Assembly (NCBI RefSeq): GCF_019711395.1
Contig: NZ_JAIGNL010000002.1
Span: 663,001 to 727,000 of the forward strand
Source: Qipengyuania xiapuensis
GTDB taxonomy: Bacteria > Pseudomonadota > Alphaproteobacteria > Sphingomonadales > Sphingomonadaceae
DNA length: 64,000 nucleotides
Direction: 5' to 3'
How positions within the stretch are numbered: position 1 is the stretch's first letter; every line of letters starts with the position of its first letter. This document shows positions 17,357 through 30,139 of this stretch, one piece after another. The notes beneath the pieces were generated by a model. That model searched no databases and was not told the origin of the DNA. It worked only from the letters and a program-made list of their open reading frames with translations. The translations under genes were made by a program, and so were the position numbers.

Positions 17357-18109
17357 TTGAAAAATCTTGTTGGCGCGGCAGCGCAGGGTTTCCGGACAGT
17401 TTTTGCCGGAGGGACGTCGCTGTTCTGGCTGGCCCCGATCATCCCGCTGATCGCGATCGTACCTGAGTTCGTCCAGCACGTTGCCGAAATCCGGATGGGA
17501 ATGTTCGAAAGCCGGGAGGCGTTCTCCGCGCTTGCGAATGACGAGACCCGCTGGATGTTCGGCTTTGCAAAGATTGCCGGCCTGTTCATCGCGATACTTG
17601 CCGCTGCGCGCTACTGGGGTGGTCAGCGTGAGAGCTGGTGGGACCTGCGCAACATTGCATGGAAACCCTTCTTGATCGCGGTTGTCCTGCAAATCGCCCT
17701 GGCAGGGTTGCTCGCCGGACTTGAACAGGTCGTGCCCGCGTCCATCAAGGACGTCGTCGATCTCGCGATCATGATCCTGACCCTGCCCTTGCTCGTCTAC
17801 CTTGTCGGCCCGATCCTCGGCGATCACACGATGACGCTGAAACGGGCCTATTCGAGTGGCTGGTTGAAAGCGATCGCAATCGGCGTCTTTGGTTTCCTCG
17901 CCTTCTGGCCCGCGCAACAGCTGCACGGCCTCAACCACGAATGGGCCTTTGGCGCCGCCGCATGGCAGGTCTGGGCATTGATGATCTGGGATACGTTGCT
18001 TGTCGGACTCATGGCTTGCTGGATGGGTAGCGCTCTCGCGGCAGGTTACCTTCTCGGCGAGCCAGCCGAGGATCACGGCAGCATGGCTGCGCCGGAGCCC
18101 GCAGCATGA
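17357..18109 (+). CDS. hypothetical polytopic membrane protein
   Basis: Not recognised as a named family. About 250 residues with roughly six hydrophobic segments (for example LFWLAPIIPLIAIVP, FAKIAGLFIAILAAARYWGG, FLIAVVLQIALAGLLAGL, IMILTLPLLVYLVGP). The start is uncertain: TTG 17357 follows GGGGGG by a good distance and lies 1 nt after the ispG stop, while TTG 17309 would overlap ispG. No in-frame ATG gives a full N-terminus. Its stop overlaps the next start (18106-18109), so it is in a coupled series with ispG and the thioredoxin-like lipoprotein. Confidence 0.7.
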   Translation: MKNLVGAAAQGFRTVFAGGTSLFWLAPIIPLIAIVPEFVQHVAEIRMGMFESREAFSALANDETRWMFGFAKIAGLFIAILAAARYWGGQRESWWDLRNIAWKPFLIAVVLQIALAGLLAGLEQVVPASIKDVVDLAIMILTLPLLVYLVGPILGDHTMTLKRAYSSGWLKAIAIGVFGFLAFWPAQQLHGLNHEWAFGAAAWQVWALMIWDTLLVGLMACWMGSALAAGYLLGEPAEDHGSMAAPEPAA

Positions 18110-18597
18110 TGCGCGTCGTTCCGATCGCGAGCTTCGCGCTGGCACTAGCCGCATGCTCTACAGTTCCGGACACCCCGGCCGCGTACCACCCCGAGGCGCG
18201 ATCCTACGATGTTTCGCGCGATGCCTCGGCCGATGTCGATGCCGCGCTCGAGCGCGCGATGACGAGCGGCAAGCACGTGCTCCTCGTCATGGGTGCGAAC
18301 TGGTGCCACGACAGCCGCGCGCTGGCCGGATGGCTCGAAACGCCGCGCTTCCAGCAGCTTGTCGATGCCGAATACGAGCTGGTCTTCGTCAACATCGGCA
18401 TGCCGCAAACGGGCGACGGACATAATCTCGAGATCGCGCGCCGCTTCGGTCTCGAAGAACTTCCCGGAACCCCGAACCTTCTGGTACTGACGCCTTTCGG
18501 GACGCTGGTGAACGCCGACACCGCTACGAGCTGGCGCAATGCCGCCAGCCGCAGCGAGGATGAAATCTACGACGAGCTGGCACGCCTCGCCAGCTGA
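18106..18597 (+). CDS. thioredoxin-like lipoprotein with a single active-site Cys
   Basis: A 163-residue protein starting with a lipoprotein signal (ALALAACSTV, lipidated Cys at 17). The mature part has a thioredoxin fold pattern: HVLLVMGANWCHDSRAL, a cis-Pro region PGTPNLLVL, and a C-terminal helix. The active site reads WCHDS, so only the first cysteine of the CxxC pair is present; a disulfide reductase of standard type is unlikely and a monothiol or structural role is possible. It follows the membrane protein with a 4-nt ATGA overlap. Confidence 0.75.
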   Translation: MMRVVPIASFALALAACSTVPDTPAAYHPEARSYDVSRDASADVDAALERAMTSGKHVLLVMGANWCHDSRALAGWLETPRFQQLVDAEYELVFVNIGMPQTGDGHNLEIARRFGLEELPGTPNLLVLTPFGTLVNADTATSWRNAASRSEDEIYDELARLAS

Positions 18598-18617
18598 GCG
18601 CCGGAAAGGACAAGCCG

Positions 18618-20036
18618 ATGACCCTCGAAACCGACTATCTGGTCATCGGCGCGGGTGCGACCGCCCTGTCCTTCGTCGACACTCTCCTTGCCCAGGACCC
18701 CGACTGCGACGTCGTCATGGTCGACAAGCACGCCTCGCCCGGCGGGCACTGGAACGATGCCTATTCCTTCGTCGCGCTGCACCAGCCGAGCGCGACCTAT
18801 GGCGTGGAGAGCGTCCCCCTCGGACAGGACCGGATCGATGAGAGCGGGCCCAACAAGGGCTTCTACGAGCTCGCCAGCGGATCGGAGGTCCTCGCCTATT
18901 TCCAGTCGGTGATGCGCGACCACCTGCTGCCGACCGGCCGGGTGCGCTACTTCCCCAATTGCGAGTACCTGGGCGACCACCGCTTTCGCAATGTCCTCTC
19001 CGGCGAGGAGCACGAGGTGGAGGTACGCCGCAAGCTCGTCGACACGACCTATTTCGCCACCTCCGTTCCGGCCACGCACGAACGCAAGTTCGAGGTCGCC
19101 GACGGGGTGCGGGTGGAAATACCCGGCAAGCTTCCCGAACTCTGGCGCAGCGCGGAAGGCATTCCTGAGCATTTCGTCATTCTCGGCGCCGGCAAGACCG
19201 CGATGGACGCCGGCGTCTGGCTGCTCGAGGCCGGCGTTCCGGCAGAGCGCATCAGCTGGGTCAAGCCGCGCGAGAGCTGGCTCATCAACCGCACGATCAC
19301 CCAGCCGGGCGAGGAGTTCTTCGAAAGCACGGTGGGCGGGCAGATTGCCATCATGAAGGCCGCCGCCAGGGCCGAAAGCGTGAGCGCGCTGTTCCACCAG
19401 CTTGAGGAAGACGGCGCGATGCTGCGCATCGACCAGAGCGTCGAGCCCGAGATGTTCCACTACGCCACGATTTCCGAGGGCGAGGTCGAGAGCCTTCGCA
19501 AGATCGGGAACGTCGTGCGCAAGGGCCGCGTCGAGCGGATCGAGCCGGGCCGGATGATCCTGCAGCAGGGCGAGCACGAGGTGCCCGAAAATGCGCTTTT
19601 CATCGATTGCACTGCCTCGGCCGTGCGGCCGAAGCCGGTCTCCCCGCAGTGGGAGAATGGCACCATCCGCCTGCAATTGTTGCATGTACCGCTAGTCACG
19701 CTCAACGCCGCCGTCACTGCCTTCGTCGAGGCCAATTTCGAGACCGACGAGGAAAAGAACGCACTGTGCAAGCCGGTGAGCTTCGTCGACGATATCGAGG
19801 GATATGCGGGCACGCTGCTCGGCACCGGCCAGAACCGTTTCCTGTGGGCGACCAACGAGAAGATCTCGGCATTCCTGTCGCAGTCGCGGCTCGATCCGGG
19901 AGCGCCGACGGTGCGCTGGCTAAAGCAAAATGCACCCGAGCGCCTTGCCGTCGCCGCCGAAATGCCTGCCGTGACGATGGCAGCCATACCGAACTTGCAA
20001 AAGCTGGTCGCCGAGGCCGAAGCAAACCGCGGGTAG
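18618..20036 (+). CDS. FAD/NAD(P)-binding oxidoreductase of unknown substrate
   Basis: A 472-residue flavoprotein. The N-terminal dinucleotide site is YLVIGAGATALSF; a second nucleotide-binding stretch, VILGAGKTAMDAG, lies near residue 195. This two-Rossmann layout is like flavin monooxygenases and lysine/ornithine N-hydroxylases, but the usual monooxygenase fingerprint is not obvious. The C-terminal third is distinct and includes FVDDIEGYAGTLLGTGQNRF. GGAAAGGAC precedes ATG 18618. The gene lies in the same-strand run after ispG. The substrate is unknown. Confidence 0.72.
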   Translation: MTLETDYLVIGAGATALSFVDTLLAQDPDCDVVMVDKHASPGGHWNDAYSFVALHQPSATYGVESVPLGQDRIDESGPNKGFYELASGSEVLAYFQSVMRDHLLPTGRVRYFPNCEYLGDHRFRNVLSGEEHEVEVRRKLVDTTYFATSVPATHERKFEVADGVRVEIPGKLPELWRSAEGIPEHFVILGAGKTAMDAGVWLLEAGVPAERISWVKPRESWLINRTITQPGEEFFESTVGGQIAIMKAAARAESVSALFHQLEEDGAMLRIDQSVEPEMFHYATISEGEVESLRKIGNVVRKGRVERIEPGRMILQQGEHEVPENALFIDCTASAVRPKPVSPQWENGTIRLQLLHVPLVTLNAAVTAFVEANFETDEEKNALCKPVSFVDDIEGYAGTLLGTGQNRFLWATNEKISAFLSQSRLDPGAPTVRWLKQNAPERLAVAAEMPAVTMAAIPNLQKLVAEAEANRG

Positions 20037-20070
20037 CGCCATTCTCCACGTCGTCCACCACGCCGATTAC

Positions 20071-20982
20071 ATGGCTCCCGCTCCCACACGCGGGACCTTC
20101 CGTTTCGACAAGTACATGGCGGTCATGCAGGTGCTTCGCGAGAGCGGTTATGCGCTGACGGAGCACGCCCCGCCGCCGATGCCGCGCCGATGGCTCGAGG
20201 CAGTGCACTGCCCGACCTATGTCGAGGAGGTCTTCAACGCGAGCGTTCCGCAGAAGAAGGAGCGCCGGATCGGTTTTCCCGTGACGCCGCATATCTCGCA
20301 GCGCGTGCAGCACACCAATGGCGGCACATGGCTCGCAGCGCAGCTTGCGAAGACCCACGGATATGCCGCCAACTCCGCTGCCGGCAGCCATCACGCCCTG
20401 CACGATACCGGCGCGGGCTATTGCGTGTTCAACGACCTCGCAGTTGCCGCCAACCGGCTCATCGCGGAAGGCGATGCCGACCGCGTGCTGATCGTCGATC
20501 TCGACGTTCACCAGGGCGATGGCACCGCCAGCCTTACCGCGGCGCGTGACGACATCTTCACGCTGTCGCTACATGCGGAAAAGAACTTCCCCGTGCGCAA
20601 GGCGCGCTCCAACCTCGACGTACCGCTAGCCGACGGGGTTGACGATGATGGCTATCTCGAAGCGCTCGAGAAGCATTTGCCCGGCGTCATCGACACATTC
20701 GCGCCGGACCTCGTGCTCTACCAGGCTGGCGTGGACGTCCACGGCGACGACAGGCTCGGCCGCCTCGCATTGACCGATTCGGGGCTGGAGCGCCGCGACG
20801 AGCTGGTGATCGGGGAAATCCGCAAGCGCGGCCTGCCGGTCGCAAGCGCGCTGGGCGGCGGATACGGGGCCGACCCGCTCGAAGTGGCGGGCAGACACGC
20901 CAGATCGATGCTGGCGTGCGCCAGAACGAATGCACGCTATGCCGACAGGTCAGCTTCCGGTAAAACATATGCTATAGGTTAG
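20071..20982 (+). CDS. histone deacetylase family protein (AcuC/HDAC-like amidohydrolase)
   Basis: A zinc-dependent deacetylase of the arginase/deacetylase fold. Visible motifs are SHHALHDTGAGYCVFNDLA (zinc-site His region), VDLDVHQGDGTA (metal ligands Asp and His), and the C-terminal ALGGGYG. From ATG 20071 it has 303 residues, but homologs begin about ten residues earlier with an HVVHH element. Exactly that reads in frame upstream (LHVVHHADY) behind an ATT codon at 20041, with no ATG, GTG or TTG available. The true start may therefore be ATT. Possible substrates are acetylated polyamines or proteins. Confidence 0.88.
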   Translation: MAPAPTRGTFRFDKYMAVMQVLRESGYALTEHAPPPMPRRWLEAVHCPTYVEEVFNASVPQKKERRIGFPVTPHISQRVQHTNGGTWLAAQLAKTHGYAANSAAGSHHALHDTGAGYCVFNDLAVAANRLIAEGDADRVLIVDLDVHQGDGTASLTAARDDIFTLSLHAEKNFPVRKARSNLDVPLADGVDDDGYLEALEKHLPGVIDTFAPDLVLYQAGVDVHGDDRLGRLALTDSGLERRDELVIGEIRKRGLPVASALGGGYGADPLEVAGRHARSMLACARTNARYADRSASGKTYAIG

Positions 20983-20987
20983 GACCG

Positions 20988-21695
20988 ATGAAACGCCGCG
21001 ATCTCCTCAAGGGCACGATAGCCGCAGGCGCAGCCGCCGCGCTGCCTGCACGGGTGTTTGCGCAGGCAAATCCGACCGCTTCGCGTGATCGACAGCTGAT
21101 CGCCATCGCCCGCGAGCAGCTCGACAGGGTCGGGGCCGATATCTGGAAGAAGGACATCGTCGGAATCGCCGATTTCGGCCTGCATTCGGCGAACCAGCGC
21201 TTCCATTTCGTCGATCTCGTCAACGAGCGGGTTGAAAGCTTCTTCGTCAGCCACGGAACGGGCTCGGACAGCGAGCATGACGGCTGGCTCAAACGCTATT
21301 CGAATATCGAGGGCAGCGAGGCGACCAGCCGCGGCGCATATATGACCCGTAGCTGGTATCGCGGGAAATACGGCACCTCGATCCGTCTCGACGGGCTCGA
21401 CCCGACGAATTCCAACGCCCTCCCGCGCGCCATCGTGATGCATCCGGCCGAATATGCGCGGCCCGAACATATCGGGCGCTGGGGCAAGCTGGGGCGTTCG
21501 AACGGCTGTTTCGCGCTGGGCCCCGACCAGTTCGCCAAGGTCCTCTTGGACCTCAGCGGCGGACGGCTGCTCTACGCCGAAAGCCTCGGCCTTGCCGAGG
21601 ACGGTTCGCGGCGCATGCCTCCGATCGCGCAGACCGAATTGCTGCGCCGTCCGGGTGGAGGCACGTTCGAGAGGACCAATCCCGGGGTCTTCTGA
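20988..21695 (+). CDS. murein L,D-transpeptidase catalytic-domain-like protein, exported
   Basis: A 235-residue protein with a twin-Arg-like start (MKRRDLLKGTIAAGAAAALP) and cleavage near VFAQ. The domain belongs to the YkuD_2-type L,D-transpeptidase-like family: the catalytic His/Cys pair is suggested by VMHPAEYA and GRSNGCFAL, the latter being the SxGC signature. Such enzymes crosslink peptidoglycan or attach proteins to it; the exact role is unproven. It begins 6 nt after the deacetylase gene and is convergent with a second L,D-transpeptidase 26 nt away. Confidence 0.82.
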   Translation: MKRRDLLKGTIAAGAAAALPARVFAQANPTASRDRQLIAIAREQLDRVGADIWKKDIVGIADFGLHSANQRFHFVDLVNERVESFFVSHGTGSDSEHDGWLKRYSNIEGSEATSRGAYMTRSWYRGKYGTSIRLDGLDPTNSNALPRAIVMHPAEYARPEHIGRWGKLGRSNGCFALGPDQFAKVLLDLSGGRLLYAESLGLAEDGSRRMPPIAQTELLRRPGGGTFERTNPGVF

Positions 21696-21721
21696 CAGGC
21701 GGCCGACGCGCCGCCTTCAAT

Positions 21722-23137
21722 TCAGACAGTGATCTGCATGTCGTCGATGATCTCGACGGCTTCCTCGCTGGTCTCGCGGGCGCGGTTCGACACGCGTGGC
21801 GCATCGAGCGCCTCGAGCACCGGCTTGTCGCGATCATAGAGATCCTTGTACGCGCGCAGCTCGCCGTCGACGTCGGTCGCCATCGTGAAATAGGTGATGT
21901 AGACCGGCCACTGCTTGGCCATCGGATAGCGGGTGTACTTGCCGCTCAGCGTGATCTCGCTGACCTCTTCCTGGATTGCCGGAATGTCCTCGCGGCTGTT
22001 CGCATTACCCAGCATCGACATGGTCATGGCCAGCTCGCGCGCGCCCTGCACACGGATGCAACCGTGGCTGAGCGCGCGGTTGTCTTGATTGAACAGGTGG
22101 CGGCTCGGCGTGTCGTGGAGGAAGATCGCGTGCTCGTTCGGCATGTCGAGCTTCATCAGGCCGAGCGAATTGGTCGGCCCGGGCTGCTGCACCACGCCGA
22201 TCCAGCCGCCGGCGCCCTTGGTCGCCTTGTAACCCTGCGATGCGGCCCACTGCGGGTTATTGAGCACCTTCTGGCCCAGCCCTTCGCCGACCACGATCGA
22301 CTGCGGCACGGTCCAGGTGGGGTTGAAGATCACCGCCTCGACCATTTCGGCCAGCTGCGGGGTCGCAGTGCGGCCCGGCTTGCCCACCACGGTGCGATAG
22401 CTCTTGATGATCCTGCCGTTCACCGTGAGGCGCAGCATGAATTCGGGCACGTTGGTGATGAGGTACTGGCGGCCGAGGTCCTGCGGCAGCCAGCGCCAGC
22501 GGTCCATATTGGCGCGGATCAGGCGGATTCGCTGCGGATCAGTGGCGGTCGCGAGCTTATCGCGAAGGCGCGCATAGTCGGGGTGTACCGGATGCAGGCC
22601 GCTCAGCGTGCCGGCGATGTCACCACCCGCCAGAGCATCTTCGAGGAGCTTCCAGGTGGGCATGCGATCCGCGTCGGGATCGACCACGAACCACTGGCGC
22701 CGGTTATCCATCGGCGTGCGGCCGTCGCGAAGGTCCTCGACCAGCCAGACGAACACCTCGCTGGCCAGTTTGTTGAGCGCCTCGCTTTCGCCCTGCGCGG
22801 CGAGAGCGGCGAGCTCGTCAGCATGGTAGTCGGCAGGGCGCAGGCCTTCTGCTTCCATAGTCGGGATGAAGGCGATCAGTTCCTCGACCTGTGCGACGCT
22901 CCACTCGCCTTCGAGCGAGGGGACCTGCTGGACGACTTCGCCCGACTGCATCCGGATATCGCCGAAGGCTTCCTCGACAGTCTGCGGGGCAGTCTGTTCG
23001 GCCTGCGCCTCAGCAGCAGGTGCGGCCTGCTGCGTTGCTGGCAGAATGCTCTCTGGCTGGGCGCTTTGCGCCGATGCGGTCGAAACAAGGCCTGCTGCGA
23101 GCAGCGCAGTGCCGGAAAGGAAACGGTTCTTCTTCAT
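21722..23137 (-). CDS. L,D-transpeptidase of the YcbB/LdtD type
   Basis: A 471-residue periplasmic enzyme making 3-3 crosslinks in peptidoglycan. ATG 23137 follows GGTGGGA and starts a signal peptide (MKKNRFLSGTALLAAGLVST). The mature protein has a long N-terminal scaffold region and a C-terminal YkuD domain with LHDTPS (His) and SHGCIRV, Cys360 being the catalytic nucleophile. Length and layout fit YcbB/LdtD, which also carries a peptidoglycan-binding insert. The reading frame extends to 23194 but lacks a ribosome site there. Confidence 0.9.
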   Translation of the reverse strand: MKKNRFLSGTALLAAGLVSTASAQSAQPESILPATQQAAPAAEAQAEQTAPQTVEEAFGDIRMQSGEVVQQVPSLEGEWSVAQVEELIAFIPTMEAEGLRPADYHADELAALAAQGESEALNKLASEVFVWLVEDLRDGRTPMDNRRQWFVVDPDADRMPTWKLLEDALAGGDIAGTLSGLHPVHPDYARLRDKLATATDPQRIRLIRANMDRWRWLPQDLGRQYLITNVPEFMLRLTVNGRIIKSYRTVVGKPGRTATPQLAEMVEAVIFNPTWTVPQSIVVGEGLGQKVLNNPQWAASQGYKATKGAGGWIGVVQQPGPTNSLGLMKLDMPNEHAIFLHDTPSRHLFNQDNRALSHGCIRVQGARELAMTMSMLGNANSREDIPAIQEEVSEITLSGKYTRYPMAKQWPVYITYFTMATDVDGELRAYKDLYDRDKPVLEALDAPRVSNRARETSEEAVEIIDDMQITV

Positions 23138-23283
23138 CAGTCCCACCAAGGTGCGTTGGCTTCCTAAATAGTCGCGCAGGACGCGGCCCGCCATCGCTTA
23201 TTGTGCATATCTTCGGCGAATGCTGCTTGCGCATCGCTGAACCGTGATGACCTTGCCCGTTCACCTGCCTATGCTCAACGGCA

Positions 23284-24168
23284 ATGAGCACATCCGCCGA
23301 GCATCTTCGCCCCGTACTGGCGACCTTGGCGGGAATTGCGCTGTTCTCGGCGATGGACGCGGTCATGAAGAGCGCCTCGATCGCGATCGGTGCCTACAGC
23401 GCCTACCTGCTGCGCTGCCTCATCGGATTTGCGGTGATCGCGCCCTTCTGGTGGTGGAACAGCCGCAAGTTGCCCGGCCGCACGGTCCTGCGAATCCACC
23501 TCATTCGCGGCGTGGTCGTGGCCTTCATGGGCTGGACCTTCTTTGCAGCGCTGGTGCGCCTGCCGCTCGCAGAGGCGATCGCCATCAGTTTCGTGGCGCC
23601 GCTCATCGCGCTGTTCCTCGCCGCTTGGCTGCTTGGCGAGAAGATCCAGCCGAAAGCCATTGTCGCGGCCCTGCTCGGCCTTGCCGGTGTCGTGATTATC
23701 GTTGGCGGCAGGATCGGGCGCGAGCGCATGACCGATGAAGCGCTCACCGGCCTCCTGCTCGTCGGGATTTCGGCCCTGCTCTATGCCTGGAACCTCGTCC
23801 TCCAGAGGCAGCAGGCACTGGTTGCAAGCCCCTCTGAAGTCAGCACTTTCCAGAACGGCATCGTCAGCCTCGTGCTGCTGGTGGGAGCACCATTCCTGCT
23901 GGTCCTGCCACAGGGCGGGGTCTGGCTGGAAATCGGCGCCGGGGCATTGCTTGCGGTCGGCGCGGCGCTGTTCCTCGCCTGGGCATACGCCCGCGCGGAG
24001 GCGCAAAGGCTCGTGCCGGTCGAATATACCGGCTTCCTCTGGGCCTCGCTGTTCGGCTGGCTCTATTTTCGGGAAACAGTGGGACCGACGACCGTGGCCG
24101 GTGCCATGCTGATCATCGTGGGATGCTGGATAGCCACACGCAGGCGGCCCGAGCAAAGCGCTCTCTAG
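23284..24168 (+). CDS. DMT superfamily (EamA) transporter
   Basis: A 294-residue inner-membrane permease with ten predicted hydrophobic helices forming two EamA repeats (first about residues 10-135, second about 150-285). The first repeat contains the typical LPLAEAIAISFVAPLIALFL stretch and the second VPVEYTGFLWASLFGWLYF. Substrate is not predictable from sequence; family members export metabolites or drugs. It is divergent from the L,D-transpeptidase. Confidence 0.88.
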   Translation: MSTSAEHLRPVLATLAGIALFSAMDAVMKSASIAIGAYSAYLLRCLIGFAVIAPFWWWNSRKLPGRTVLRIHLIRGVVVAFMGWTFFAALVRLPLAEAIAISFVAPLIALFLAAWLLGEKIQPKAIVAALLGLAGVVIIVGGRIGRERMTDEALTGLLLVGISALLYAWNLVLQRQQALVASPSEVSTFQNGIVSLVLLVGAPFLLVLPQGGVWLEIGAGALLAVGAALFLAWAYARAEAQRLVPVEYTGFLWASLFGWLYFRETVGPTTVAGAMLIIVGCWIATRRRPEQSAL

Positions 24169-24177
24169 CGCGCTGAC

Positions 24178-24345
24178 TTATCGCTGGGCGGCAGCGACCT
24201 GCGGCGCAGGCTCGCCCGCTTCTGCGGGCTCACCGGCGAAGGTGAACGCAGCAGTGAACATTCCGGCCACGCCAAGGGCAGCAGCAATAACGGCGACACG
24301 CAGGGTTCGGCGCGACTTGTCGGTCGCGTCCAGCAGGGCACTCAT
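24178..24345 (-). CDS. small single-pass membrane protein (55 aa)
   Basis: A 55-residue frame starting ATG 24345 after GAGGAG at a good distance. It encodes a basic N-terminus (DKSRRTLR), one hydrophobic helix (residues 16-37) and an Ala/Pro/Glu-rich tail ending AAAQR. I do not recognise a family. The strong ribosome site and clean single-helix layout argue that it is real. It is divergent from acnA and convergent with the EamA transporter. Confidence 0.55.
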   Translation of the reverse strand: MSALLDATDKSRRTLRVAVIAAALGVAGMFTAAFTFAGEPAEAGEPAPQVAAAQR

Positions 24346-24575
24346 AACAAACTCCTCATTCGGGCCGCGCGCTTCCGGCGATTTGTGGCCGTGCGCAACA
24401 ATTGCCCCGATTTTGCCTTAATAATCCCTGAAGTCGCCTCAGAGTTCCCGATGAGACGTTTTGCCTAGGCGGCGGACCTTGATTTTTTGGCCCATTCGGC
24501 GCAGAGGCGCGGCACATTCTGCCGCCTTGCCCATTGGCCAAGTGACGGCTTCTTACAGAAAGGACGAAAGCCCGC

Positions 24576-27247
<2,672 letters not shown>

Positions 27248-27251
<4 letters not shown>

Positions 27252-27691
27252 TCCGGAAAAGCATCCTCGCCGCACTCGCGCCGCTTGCCCTCGCAGGCTG
27301 CGCGGGTAGCGGCGGGTATGCCGGACCCGACAGTGCCGACATCGCCAGCGCGCGTGTCGCCACCGTCAATGCGCAGCAGCTCGCAACGCTGGTCGAGGCG
27401 GGCGAAGTCGTGCTGATCGACGTGCGCACACCCTATGAGTTCGCAGACAGCCGGATCGCGGGCGCGCTCAATGCGCCGCTCACGCATTTCGATCCGGCAA
27501 CGATCCCCATCGACACGACCCGCGAAGTCATTCTCTACTGCGGATCCTCGCGCCGTTCGGGCATCGCGGCCGAGCGCCTTGCCGAGTATCGCGGCACGGT
27601 GGTGCGCCACCTCGAAGGCGGCATCCGCGCCTGGACCGACGCGGGCTACCCGACCGTTTCCAACGACCCGAGCGACGACCCGCGCCGCTGA
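27248..27691 (+). CDS. rhodanese-domain lipoprotein
   Basis: A 147-residue single-domain rhodanese (sulfurtransferase-like). GTG 27248 overlaps the acnA stop. The first 18 residues form a lipoprotein signal (LALAGC, Cys18). The rhodanese domain includes [11 protein letters not shown] and the active loop YCGSSRRSG with Cys98, so the catalytic cysteine is present. Membrane anchoring in the periplasm suggests thiosulfate or sulfane-sulfur handling. It is convergent with the following membrane protein, 4 nt away. Confidence 0.85.
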
Positions 27692-27695
27692 GGCG

Positions 27696-28523
27696 TCAGG
27701 CCGGCTGGGCTGAAGGCTGGCGGCTGCCCGGTCGCATGCCGTGCTGCCAGCCGAACCAGACTGCAGCGATCCCCGCCAGCGCGCCGAGTGCCAATGTGAT
27801 GGCAGGCGGGATCTGGGCGTAAAGCGCGAAGGCGGCGCTCATGCCGGGGATGTATTCGGCAAACCACATCAGTACCATCTGTGCGGCTACGAAGAACATC
27901 ACGGCCAGCCACGGCGCGCCATGCTTCCGGTCGCGAAGGTAGAGCGCGGTTGCAAAGAGGAAAACGAGGCCGTCGCTGATCACGATTACGTCGAGCACAT
28001 CGCGCGGTCCTTCGCTGCTGAGGAAATCGAGCCACGGAATGTAGAGATCGATCACCCGGCTGAAGGGGGATTCGAAAAGGATGGCGGGAGTGGCGAGCAT
28101 GTAACCCGCATGCAGCCTCACGTTCCTGCGGTGCTTCAGCGCGTTGTAGAAGAGATAGAGATAGGCGGCGATGGCCGTGACCATCCCTATCCCGAAAGCC
28201 GGGCCCAGTTGCATGATGAATGGGTTTTCCTCGGCGGCAAAGCGGCTCGCCGAAAGATTGATGATCGACACGAAGCCGACGATCAGCAACGGGAAAAGGG
28301 CAAAGCTCGCCCGTCCCATCGTGCGGTGCCATGCGAGTTGCCGGTTATGGATCGTCAGGCTTTGCGCGATCAGGAAAAGTAGCCATGCCAGCGATGTGAA
28401 GGCATGGACATGGAACGCGAATGGTATCGGTGTCGCGAAGAGCAGGAAATAGCTCGGCCAGAAGCCCGCTATCGTGACCAGCACGGTGAACCCGACCCAA
28501 TAATGTCCGTATTTGTAAGGCAT
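27696..28523 (-). CDS. hypothetical polytopic membrane protein
   Basis: About 275 residues with seven hydrophobic segments and several conserved-looking His residues in or near them (FAFHVHAFTSLAWLLFL, IHNRQLAWHRTMG, LHAGYMLATP), a pattern suggestive of a heme- or metal-binding membrane protein. I do not recognise the family with certainty. ATG 28523 is chosen because GGAGGGG lies 6 nt before it; ATG 28529 would add two residues. It is separated from the ruv operon by about 90 nt. Confidence 0.72.
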   Translation of the reverse strand: MPYKYGHYWVGFTVLVTIAGFWPSYFLLFATPIPFAFHVHAFTSLAWLLFLIAQSLTIHNRQLAWHRTMGRASFALFPLLIVGFVSIINLSASRFAAEENPFIMQLGPAFGIGMVTAIAAYLYLFYNALKHRRNVRLHAGYMLATPAILFESPFSRVIDLYIPWLDFLSSEGPRDVLDVIVISDGLVFLFATALYLRDRKHGAPWLAVMFFVAAQMVLMWFAEYIPGMSAAFALYAQIPPAITLALGALAGIAAVWFGWQHGMRPGSRQPSAQPA

Positions 28524-28617
28524 CGTCATCCCCTCCCCAAAAGCGGATGCGACCCTCGTCCAATTTTTGGCAGTCTCTCACGAAGACCGCGTCTTGGCAA
28601 ACAAGCTTGCCGGCGGC

Positions 28618-29648
<1,031 letters not shown>

Positions 29649-29649
<1 letters not shown>

Positions 29650-30131
29650 CAGAGCGCGCCACTATCCCGCAGGATCGCCGCACAGTCGAGAGTTTGTCGG
29701 ATCACTTCACCAACTGCCTTCGCATCGTGCCGGTTGCAGTCGCCATAGGCCGCGAGATGCTGTTTCGACGTCACGCGCGGCCGCGCCCAAACAAGGATGG
29801 CCGAGTTCATTCTTGCCAAGTCCACATGCCAGGCCTCGGCCTCGAAGCCTTTGACCGAACGTGAGCCCGACAGCTGGTAGACACGCCAGTCGGTCAGCTT
29901 CGCTCCGGAATTGTCGGGAGCGTCCCCGCGATACTGGCGGAGGTGGTCCAGCACAGCTTCGCCCAGGCGCTCGTCCTCGCAGGTTCCGGCAAGGAGGGAG
30001 GGCTCACCGTATTCAGAGATTCCCGCGACGCTGGTGACGAAGTACCGGCAGGAATGGAGATAGAGGCGCGCCTTCGCCTGATACTGGACGTAATCCTCTT
30101 TTGCTTGGCCGGAGCCGGTGAAAAGGCGCAT
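29649..30131 (-). CDS. hypothetical protein inside the ruvA-ruvB operon
   Basis: A 160-residue soluble-looking protein starting ATG 30131 ([14 protein letters not shown]), 8 nt after the DsrE-like gene and overlapping the ruvB start. No signal peptide or membrane segment. It has several cysteines (LHSCRYF, AGTCEDE, YGDCNRH, LDCAAI), which might indicate metal or disulfide chemistry. I do not recognise a family. Tight packing argues that it is translated with its neighbours. The frame is open far upstream to 30911, but that part is antisense to the DsrE-like gene's coding frame and unsupported. Confidence 0.65.
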
Positions 30132-30139
30132 CAAGCCAC

